A stretch of DNA of 5,333 nt, taken from positions 1-5,333 of the forward strand of contig JAKALI010000354.1 of assembly GCA_021813195.1 (NCBI GenBank). The letters run 5' to 3'. Positions 1 to 5,333 of this stretch are shown here, piece by piece. A program made the position numbers and the translations under genes. Each line of letters starts with the position of its first letter. Positions within the stretch are counted from its first letter, which is position 1. The stretch comes from Pseudomonadota bacterium (GTDB lineage: Bacteria; Pseudomonadota; Alphaproteobacteria; Rhizobiales; Hyphomicrobiaceae). Below the pieces are notes generated by a model. The model searched no databases. It had not been told where the DNA came from and saw only the letters and a program-made list of their open reading frames with translations.

Positions 1-325
1 TGGCACAGGCCTGTCGGGCGGTCAGCAGCAGCGGCTGTGCATTGCCCGCGCCGTCGCTCTCTCGCCTGAAGTGATCCTGATGGACGAGCCTTGCTCAGCC
101 CTCGATCCGATTGCGACCGCCAAAGTCGAAGAACTCATCGGGCAGCTGAGGGAACAGTTCTGCATCATCATCGTCACACACTCGATGCAGCAAGCTGCCC
201 GCGTTTCGCAGCGCACGGCATTCTTCCATTTGGGTATCCTCGTTGAGGACGGCGAGACAAGCACGATCTTCACCAATCCTCGCGATCAGCGCACGCAAGA
301 TTACATTACCGGCCGCTTTGGCTAA
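1..325 (+). CDS. pstB: PstB, phosphate ABC transporter ATP-binding protein (5'-truncated, C-terminal part)
   Basis: This is the cytoplasmic ATPase subunit of the high-affinity PstSCAB phosphate importer; it hydrolyses ATP to drive phosphate through PstC/PstA. The reading frame enters at base 2 and 107 codons are visible. Numbering from there, the ABC signature LSGGQQQR is at 4-11, Walker B ILMDE at 25-29 (catalytic Glu29), the D-loop SALD at 32-35 and the switch His60 in IVTHS. The ending [10 protein letters not shown] and the stretch [17 protein letters not shown] are hallmark PstB sequence and separate it from other ABC ATPases. PstB is usually about 250-270 residues, so roughly 150 residues including Walker A lie upstream of the window. 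No frameshift is seen. The usual downstream neighbour phoU does not follow, and pstS lies convergent about 600 bases further on. Confidence 0.96.
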   Translation, partial: GTGLSGGQQQRLCIARAVALSPEVILMDEPCSALDPIATAKVEELIGQLREQFCIIIVTHSMQQAARVSQRTAFFHLGILVEDGETSTIFTNPRDQRTQDYITGRFG

Positions 326-934
326 TCACGTCGCACGACCAAGTCGCCATGAGGACTTGAGGACATTTCCGCCCTTTGGATTCGCAACTCATCGGAAGGC
401 CGTTGCGATGGGGCGCTCGACCTCATTGCGCGACACCGCTCCTACCTCAACAGTCCCGCGACCCAACATTAGCCACGATGGCCGTCGCAAGGGTAAAGCC
501 TGATTTGCGGTCTATCGCTTCAACGCTGGCGCTCCAGATGTCACCGACGAACTCCCGACCTCGGGCGTACACAACAGGGCTGAGCGTTGCCGCAGTATTG
601 CGACTCTTTCCCGACCTGCGATGCTCCGCCGATATTTGGTCAACTTTCGCAGGGGCCGACGGGTTTTGCGCTCGCGTACCGGGCTCCTCCATGGCGTATT
701 GTATTCATAATTGTCAGCAATCGTTAGCGCATTACAGAAAGTCAATCGAAGATTCCTGACCGCAATGACGTCCAGCTTGCAGGCACAGACAATACGTCGT
801 CGGGATTCAAGCAAGACTGGCGGCTCTCGCCTAAGAATTCATGAGGGGAGAAGACGAAGCGGCCCGGCCCACGTGTCTTTGGCTTCCCCATATGACGGGC
901 CAAGACAGCGCGGGCCGAGCTCACGGCAAGTACC
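326..934. other. Intergenic stretch without a convincing gene between convergent pstB and pstS
   Basis: These 609 bases were read in all frames. The open frames present (about 376-759 on +, 447-692 and 512-814 on -) overlap each other, mostly lack a plausible ribosome binding site, have mixed third-position composition and give proteins I do not recognise. There is no start resembling phoU or phoB, the genes often found after pstB. The only clear structure is the imperfect hairpin at 865-917. No T-tract terminator is visible just after the pstB stop. The stretch could be eroded coding DNA, since the minus frame around 450-600 reads smoothly, but no family can be named. Confidence 0.6.
865..917 (-). 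terminator. Imperfect long hairpin after the pstS stop, possible transcript end or 3' stabiliser
   Basis: Arms lie at 865-882 (CGGCCCACGTGTCTTTGG) and 900-917 (CCAAGACAGCGCGGGCCG) around a 17-base loop. In the pstS transcript they form about 17 pairs: six G/C pairs, one G-U wobble, two more pairs, a single-base bulge, six pairs, a second single-base bulge, then two pairs. The structure begins 17 bases after the pstS stop. What follows it on the pstS strand is pyrimidine-rich (CTTCGTCTTCTCC) rather than a clean U-run, so a classical intrinsic terminator is not certain. A 3' stabilising stem or a shared barrier between the convergent pstB and pstS transcripts is also possible. On the plus strand the wobble becomes an A-C mismatch, so the fold favours the pstS strand. 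Confidence 0.45.
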
Positions 935-2005
935 TTACTTCTCAGGCGCAGCCATCGCTGTCAGCTCGGTCGCAATCTTTGTGACCTTTTCGAGCTCCTC
1001 TTCGGGCAGCGAGATCAGGCCCTTGTCAACAAGGTAGCCATCCGGGCCAATCGCCTTGGGCGACACGAACTCGGCGATGAATTCTTTCATGCCCGGAATA
1101 ACGTCGACGTGGGCCTTCTTGACGTAGATATAGAGCGCACGCGAAGCCGGATACTTACCGCTCGCGATGTTCTCAAAGGTTGGTTCAACGCCACCGATCA
1201 ACACTGGCTTGATCTTATCCTTGTTCTCTTCGAGGAACGAGAAGCCGAAGATGCCGATGGCATTCGGGTTACCCTCAAGCTTCTGAACGATGAGGTTGTC
1301 GTTCTCGCCAGCTTCGATAAACGGACCGTCCTGACGGAGCGACTTCCAAATCTTTTCGTAATCCTTTGTGCCGTTCTTCTCGTCGGCTTCCTTGATCTCA
1401 CGATACCCGCCGAACCCCTTGGCGGCTTTTTCCATGATGAGTTCGAGGAACGCGTCACGCGTGCCGGACGTCGGGGGCGGGCCGAGAACCTCGATCTTGG
1501 TGTCGGGCAGCAGCGGATCGACATCCTGCCACGTCTTGTGCGGGTTCGGGATCCAGTTCAGGTTCTCGTCGTGGAGATCTTTCGCCAGCGCCAAGAAAAC
1601 TTCTTCCGGCATGAGGCCGAATTCAGGGGCGCTCTTGGCATGGGCGAGAACAATGCCATCCAGACCGATCTTGATCTCAACGATTTCGCCCACGCCGTTG
1701 GCCTGACAAAGCTCGAACTCGGACTTCTTCATCGGCCGCGAGGCGTTCGCGATGTCAGGGGTGGCTTCGCCTGTGCCCGCGCAAAACAGCTTCATACCAC
1801 CGCCGGTACCCGTCGACTCGACCACAGGGGCTTTCTTACCGGTGGCCTTAGCAAACTGCTCGGCGACCGCAGTCGTGAAGGGATAAACGGTCGAAGAGCC
1901 GACGATGCGGATTTGGTCGCGGGCCATGGCTGCGCCCGAAATAGCCGACGAGGCCGCGAACGCGACCACGGCTAAGGCTAGACCATTCTTGAGGATGGGT
2001 GTCAT
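935..2005 (-). CDS. pstS: PstS, periplasmic phosphate-binding protein
   Basis: This is the substrate-binding protein that captures phosphate in the periplasm and delivers it to PstC/PstA. The ATG at 2005 gives 356 residues and is chosen because AGAGG stands four bases upstream and a signal peptide begins at once. K6 is followed by a hydrophobic run at 8-26 and a likely signal peptidase site after AMA28. An in-frame ATG at 2059 would add 18 residues ahead of the signal and is less likely. Ligand-loop motifs of the PstS-like family follow: GSSTVYPF at 36-43, STGTGGGMK at 63-71, NASRPM at 86-91, GLDGIV at 113-118 and SGTRDAF at 179-185. E. coli PstS has an Asp-containing GASDAP-type motif where this protein has NASRPM, so it belongs to the SphX-like/alphaproteobacterial PstS style. 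C74 and C99 could form a disulfide. Normally pstS heads pstSCAB; here it is convergent to pstB. No good Pho box was found upstream. Confidence 0.93.
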   Translation of the reverse strand: MTPILKNGLALAVVAFAASSAISGAAMARDQIRIVGSSTVYPFTTAVAEQFAKATGKKAPVVESTGTGGGMKLFCAGTGEATPDIANASRPMKKSEFELCQANGVGEIVEIKIGLDGIVLAHAKSAPEFGLMPEEVFLALAKDLHDENLNWIPNPHKTWQDVDPLLPDTKIEVLGPPPTSGTRDAFLELIMEKAAKGFGGYREIKEADEKNGTKDYEKIWKSLRQDGPFIEAGENDNLIVQKLEGNPNAIGIFGFSFLEENKDKIKPVLIGGVEPTFENIASGKYPASRALYIYVKKAHVDVIPGMKEFIAEFVSPKAIGPDGYLVDKGLISLPEEELEKVTKIATELTAMAAPEK

Positions 2006-2009
2006 GGGA

Positions 2010-2014
2010 CCTCT
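2010..2014 (-). promoter_or_regulatory. Ribosome binding site of pstS
   Basis: Read on the minus strand, AGAGG lies four bases before the ATG at 2005. It decides the start in favour of 2005 over the in-frame ATG at 2059, whose upstream sequence shows no purine-rich site. Confidence 0.6.
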
Positions 2015-2034
2015 GAGGTTCGATAGGTTGCAGC

Positions 2035-2068
2035 CGACGAAAACGCATATTCCCGCCATTTTTCGTCG
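2035..2068 (-). repeat. Inverted repeat in the pstS leader
   Basis: CGACGAAAA at 2035-2043 and TTTTCGTCG at 2060-2068 are perfect 9-bp complements around a 16-base spacer. In the pstS transcript the hairpin would lie 29-63 bases before the start codon, just upstream of the ribosome binding site. It may be a protein-binding palindrome or a leader stem. It does not match the Pho box, which is a direct repeat. A 9-bp repeat of this kind is close to chance expectation for this length, so function is uncertain. Confidence 0.4.
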
Positions 2069-2291
2069 AACTCGCGCCTTCTATCGGGCACAAACAAAAC
2101 TAATGTGACGCCGCAGATAAGGATTAGCGGAACCTAGCCGTGCGCGATGTCGCGGGGACGAAGTATCGGCCGACAAAGGATTTATTCCATGGATGCGATG
2201 TCGGCTATGCCGCCGGGGGCCAAGCTCCAGGCGTTGATCGCAGGACCTCAAACGAAGTTGCGTCCGCCAGGCATTCTACGCGATCCGCTAA

Positions 2292-2408
2292 ACCGCTGGC
2301 CAGAAGATCGGGTACATCATCATTCCAGAAGCGCTGACGCGCGAGGAATGGGAGGCGCGGTATTCACCGAAAGACGATCCACCGGGAGAGGTGAACGATG
2401 TGAATTGA
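2292..2408 (+). pseudogene. Short coding-like fragment without a start codon, possible gene remnant
   Basis: Between an in-frame TAA at 2289-2291 and the TGA at 2406-2408, the frame reads like the charged C-terminus of a small soluble protein: KIGYIIIP, then ALTREEWEARYSP, then PKDDPPGEVNDVN. By hand count 22 of 35 third positions are G or C from codon 2304 on. There is no ATG, GTG or TTG near its beginning, so it cannot be an intact gene as it stands. The +2 frame just upstream, from about 2177, also has some protein-like character (PGAKLQALIAGPQTKLRPPG), which would fit one gene broken by a frameshift. I do not recognise the family. A chance open frame is a real alternative. Confidence 0.25.
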
Positions 2409-2612
2409 GCGTGGCAGCTCCCTGCTCTTCGTATCGTGCCGGCCGAGCACAAACCTCGATCACCGTTGATGTCGGACAATCGACGGCGATTCGGCCTGCG
2501 CCGACTAGACAGCGCGGGTCACAACAGCGGCATAGACCCAACATCGGCCTGTCGACGCGAAGGGTCAATACTTGCCGGGCCGATCGGGTTCGAGATGAGC
2601 TTGCGCCTCGTC

Positions 2613-2644
2613 CGCTCATCCGTAAGATAGCGGTCGGATGAGCG
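2613..2644. repeat. Perfect 10-bp inverted repeat upstream of the TIR-WD40 gene
   Basis: CGCTCATCCG at 2613-2622 and CGGATGAGCG at 2635-2644 are exact complements around the 12-base spacer TAAGATAGCGGT. No T-tract follows on either strand, so an intrinsic terminator is unlikely. It sits about 140 bases before the TIR-WD40 start codon, where an operator or an extragenic palindromic element would be plausible. No second copy is seen in the window. Confidence 0.5.
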
Positions 2645-2782
2645 TGGCATGGGGACTGGCCAGGGAATCTGCACACAATTTCGCATTAGCGCAACCCTTC
2701 ACCGTTCTTCTCGGTGCAAGAACTGCGTAAGGGCTAGTCCTTCCAACTACCCGCTCGCTACGCTAAGCCCGGATCCTAGCCG

Positions 2783-5333
2783 ATGCCACAGCCTAGCGAA
2801 ACAAAACTGCAGGTCTTCATCTCTTACTCGCGCAATGATGCTGACACGGCAGAGCGCCTGCGCGATGCGTTGATCGCCCGCGGCTTTGGCGCTTATCTCG
2901 ACAAGCACGACATTCTGCCGGGCGAGCCGTGGAAGGAGCGGCTCGCGCAGATGATCGAGACGGCCGATACGGTCGTCTTCCTGCTCTCGCCGGATTCGGT
3001 TGCCTCGGCCGTGTGTGACTGGGAGGTCAACGAGGCGGAGCGGCTGGGCAAACGCATCCTCCCCGTCGTCATCCGCGATGCGCCGCCCGACGCCGTGCCG
3101 GGCCGGCTCAAGCGGCTCAACTACGTCTTCCTGCGCGACGACGCTGAGGAGAGGGAAGGACTCGCCCGGCTTGAGGCCGCGCTTCTCACCGACATCGCCT
3201 GGGTGCGCGAGCATACTCGACTAGGAGAGCGCGCCGCCGAATGGGCGCGCAAGTCCCGCGCCCACGCGTTGTTGCTCCGCAGTTCAGAGCTGGCCGCGGC
3301 GGAGCTTTGGGTCTCGCGCGCTCATTCCGGTGACCAGTCGCCGACCGACCTTCATCGCACCTATATCACCGCAAGCCGCGAGGCCGAGCAAGCCCGCGCC
3401 GAGGCTGATCGCGCGCAAGTCGCGCGGACGCGGCGGCTGCAGAACTGGGTGGCGTGGGGTCTCGGCACCGTCGCGATCTTGGTTCTTGCTGGTGCCGTGT
3501 CCGCAGTCGTGCTCGCGCGCGAGGCAGCGACACAGCGCGCCCGCATCCTGACGAGCCTCGCACAGCAGGCCATCGAAGACGGCCAGTTCGATCGGGCGAT
3601 GCGTATCGCGCTCTATGGCTTGCCGCCGCCCGGAGCCCTGCCCATCGTCAACCCATGGTCGGAGGAGTTAGAGGCCAAGCTCGCCGGTGGGCTGATGCGC
3701 AATGCGCTAGCTGCGAGATTACCCGGACATACGGAACGAATCACGCATGTGTCGTTCAGCGGCGACGGGCGGCGTCTGCTCAGCGCGTCCGAGGACCGCA
3801 CGGCCCGCCTCTGGAAGTCCGACAGTGGTTCGCAGATCGCGGTGCTGGGCGGTCATGAGGGTGCTATCCACGATGCGGCCTTCGATCCTGCGGGCCGAGT
3901 CGTCGCGACAGCGGGTGGCGACGGCAAGATCGGCCTCTGGAATGCCGACGACGGTAAGCTCATCCATATTCTTTTTGGGCACAGCCAGCCGGTCTGGAGC
4001 GTGGCCTTCAGTCCAGATGGAAGGCGGTTGGCCAGTGGTGCAGGTGACGGCACTGTTCGTGTCTGGGACGTTGCGCGCGGTGAAGACATCAACGTCTTGA
4101 CGTGTGGCTGTGATGCGGTCTGGAGCGTGTCGTTCGATCCAACAGGTCGATGGTTGGCTGCCGCAGGCGTTTCTGCATTCATCTGGAATGCCGAAACGAT
4201 GGAGCTGGCGCTCACCCTTGATGCGGGTGATGGCGTGCTCTCCGATCTGTTGTTCGCACCCGATGGCGCTCGCATAATGACTCGGTCCAGTTCCGGCCGC
4301 GTGCGCGTCTGGAGCATCGAGCACAAGGCGGTCGAAGAAACACTCGTCGAACAGGCTTCGACGCGTGCCGCCAATGATCGGTCCGTCCGCGCAGTCTTCG
4401 CGGCCCGAGCAGAACGAATTGCCGCATCTGATGGCAAAACCACGCGGTTGTGGGACGCTGCGCCGTGGCGCCCGACGGAATCGCTGCCCGATCATGACCG
4501 CGACGTGGCTGCGATCGCAATCAGTCCGGACGACGCCCTCGTGGCCACCGCCTCCGAGGACCGCACGATCCGGGTCTGGCATCGAAGTCGCAAAATTGAG
4601 GTCGGCCGGTTCGTGCACGACGCGGCCGTGGCTCGCATCGCTATCAGTCCGGACTCTCGCTTTCTTGCTGCTGGTGATGCCGGCGGAGAGGTCCGAATTT
4701 GGCGGCTCGAACTCGGTAGCGAATTTCAACAGCTGGTAACGCAGGGGGAATTTCAACTGGCGAGCATAGACAAGTCTGGTCGTGTCATGGTCACGGCTAC
4801 ACCGCCATCCCGTATTCCCGGCAAGTACGGCGTCGTTCCTCACGACATTGATGTGTGGTCGGTCGATAGCGGCCAGCGACGCTCTCGATTATCCGGCCAT
4901 TCCGCCCCTATCCTGGCCATGGCGCTAAGCGGGGAGAGTCAGCGGGTTATGACTAGCGCGCTAGGATTGACCAGCCCATTCGAACTTGCCGCCCACGTCT
5001 GGGACGCACCTACCGGCTCCCGACTGGCCACTCTCAAGGCTGCAAGTTTTCCCGTGCAGCAAGTAGCGCTCAGCAACGACGGAACGATCGCCGCGACTGC
5101 CCATTGGGGCGAGGATCCTGTCGTCGTACGAATTTGGCGCACTGCTTCGCCCGACCGACCAGTGGCTGAACTACCGATCGAGGGAATGGCCACAGGACTC
5201 GCCATTGATGGCGCAGGATCAAGGCTGGCGATCGCGACAACGCCACGCGAGGTCCGCATTCACAGCATTCCGGATGGAGCCCTCATTGCGAAAAAAGTCT
5301 CCGCGCAACGACCGATCGCCATATCGTTTGCTC
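2783..5333 (+). CDS. TIR - transmembrane - WD40 repeat protein (3'-truncated by the window)
   Basis: The gene opens at the ATG at 2783; an in-frame TAG at 2777-2779 excludes a longer start. The ribosome binding site is weak (GGA at 2771-2773). 850 codons are visible without a stop. Residues 8-135 are a TIR domain: VFISYSRND at 11-19, YLDKHDILPGEPW at 38-50, and LLSPDSVAS then CDWE at 67-81, where Glu81 aligns with the catalytic Glu of TIR NADases. Residues 136-222 form a helical, Arg/Glu-rich linker ending in RTRR. A hydrophobic segment at 223-245 should span the inner membrane. Residues 250-312 are helical, with LAQQAIEDG and ALYGLP. WD40-like repeats run from about 313, with blade-ending motifs such as ARLW344, GLW386, VRVW428, IRVW599 and VRIW640. 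About twelve repeats are complete and another begins at the edge. No Walker A motif or NACHT/NB-ARC domain is present. The likely role is a sensor-effector in defence or stress, by family analogy only. The neighbouring phosphate genes give no functional clue. Confidence 0.9.
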   Translation, partial: MPQPSETKLQVFISYSRNDADTAERLRDALIARGFGAYLDKHDILPGEPWKERLAQMIETADTVVFLLSPDSVASAVCDWEVNEAERLGKRILPVVIRDAPPDAVPGRLKRLNYVFLRDDAEEREGLARLEAALLTDIAWVREHTRLGERAAEWARKSRAHALLLRSSELAAAELWVSRAHSGDQSPTDLHRTYITASREAEQARAEADRAQVARTRRLQNWVAWGLGTVAILVLAGAVSAVVLAREAATQRARILTSLAQQAIEDGQFDRAMRIALYGLPPPGALPIVNPWSEELEAKLAGGLMRNALAARLPGHTERITHVSFSGDGRRLLSASEDRTARLWKSDSGSQIAVLGGHEGAIHDAAFDPAGRVVATAGGDGKIGLWNADDGKLIHILFGHSQPVWSVAFSPDGRRLASGAGDGTVRVWDVARGEDINVLTCGCDAVWSVSFDPTGRWLAAAGVSAFIWNAETMELALTLDAGDGVLSDLLFAPDGARIMTRSSSGRVRVWSIEHKAVEETLVEQASTRAANDRSVRAVFAARAERIAASDGKTTRLWDAAPWRPTESLPDHDRDVAAIAISPDDALVATASEDRTIRVWHRSRKIEVGRFVHDAAVARIAISPDSRFLAAGDAGGEVRIWRLELGSEFQQLVTQGEFQLASIDKSGRVMVTATPPSRIPGKYGVVPHDIDVWSVDSGQRRSRLSGHSAPILAMALSGESQRVMTSALGLTSPFELAAHVWDAPTGSRLATLKAASFPVQQVALSNDGTIAATAHWGEDPVVVRIWRTASPDRPVAELPIEGMATGLAIDGAGSRLAIATTPREVRIHSIPDGALIAKKVSAQRPIAISFA

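Larger units (their letters stand above)
2006..2782. other. Divergent intergenic region between pstS and the TIR-WD40 gene
   Basis: This 777-base spacer separates two genes transcribed away from each other, so both promoters should lie here. I see no convincing -35/-10 pair for either. It contains the pstS ribosome binding site, an inverted repeat in the pstS leader (2035-2068), a short coding-like fragment near 2292-2408 and a perfect inverted repeat at 2613-2644. Overlapping open frames across 2140-2680 on both strands give low-complexity, Arg/Ser-rich translations and are not accepted as genes. The spacer is long for a compact bacterial chromosome and may be a scar of gene loss or insertion. 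Confidence 0.6.

Noticed and set aside
376..759. Plus-strand 127-codon open frame after pstB (TTG start)
   Set aside because: Rare start codon, no ribosome binding site, Ser/Arg-rich translation without a known domain, and competing open frames on the other strand over the same bases.
713..760. Inverted repeat GTCAGCAATC / GATTCCTGAC
   Set aside because: It has one mismatch and a 28-base loop; several such pairs are expected by chance and nothing nearby gives it a role.
1109..1975. Plus-strand 288-codon open frame opposite pstS
   Set aside because: It is antisense to pstS, whose signal peptide, ligand motifs and ribosome binding site are clear. The translation is a typical high-GC mirror frame with no recognisable domain.
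2006..2059. 18-residue N-terminal extension of PstS from the ATG at 2059
   Set aside because: It would put a non-signal-like segment ahead of a complete signal peptide, and only the ATG at 2005 has a purine-rich ribosome binding site.
2095..2112. Pho box upstream of pstS
   Set aside because: On the minus strand only GCGTCAC resembles a CTGTCAT half-site, and the partner 11 bases on (GTTTTGT) matches poorly, so no direct repeat is supported.
2406..2649. 11-bp direct repeat TGAGCGTGGCA at 2406-2416 and 2639-2649, as a target-site duplication
   Set aside because: A few 11-base matches are expected by chance in 5.3 kb, and the 222 bases between show no terminal inverted repeats or transposase.
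2704..2723. Hairpin GTTCTT / AAGAAC upstream of the TIR gene
   Set aside because: A 6-bp stem with an 8-base loop occurs many times by chance in a window of this length.
3188..3721. Hidden NACHT/NB-ARC NTPase between the TIR domain and the WD40 repeats
   Set aside because: The segment is about 180 residues, has no GxxxxGK[ST] motif, and consists of a helical linker, one membrane segment and a short helical region.
3719..4843. Minus-strand 374-codon open frame opposite the WD40 repeats
   Set aside because: It lies entirely within the WD40 part of the TIR gene on the other strand, shows only a mirror of the repeat periodicity, and belongs to no known family.

Overview
The window looks like a GC-rich proteobacterial chromosome, most likely an alphaproteobacterium of the Hyphomicrobiales type. 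This is inferred from the strong G/C third-position bias in the genes, the PstB and PstS sequence style, and the style of the TIR-WD40 protein. No rRNA, tRNA or marker gene is present to fix the taxon.

Layout, left to right. (1) Bases 1-325 (+) hold the C-terminal third of PstB, the ATPase of the phosphate ABC transporter. (2) Bases 326-934 have no convincing gene; a long imperfect hairpin at 865-917 sits just past the pstS stop. (3) Bases 935-2005 (-) encode PstS, the periplasmic phosphate-binding protein, convergent with pstB rather than at the head of a pstSCAB operon. No phoU is seen after pstB. (4) Bases 2006-2782 are a 777-base divergent spacer. It carries a 9-bp inverted repeat in the pstS leader (2035-2068), a degraded-looking coding fragment (about 2292-2408) and a perfect 10-bp inverted repeat (2613-2644). 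(5) From 2783 to the right edge (+) runs one large open gene, cut by the window. Its 850 visible codons encode an N-terminal TIR domain, a helical linker, one transmembrane segment and at least twelve WD40-like repeats.

The left half is core phosphate uptake: PstS captures phosphate in the periplasm and PstB powers import through PstC/PstA, which lie outside the window. The right half looks accessory. It is a stand-alone membrane-anchored TIR protein with a large beta-propeller and no STAND/NACHT NTPase, which resembles a sensor-effector protein of the immune or stress kind. Its function is inference. The most interesting point is its predicted topology: TIR domain in the cytoplasm and propeller on the other side of the membrane. 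No CRISPR array, insertion sequence with terminal repeats, or RNA gene was found.
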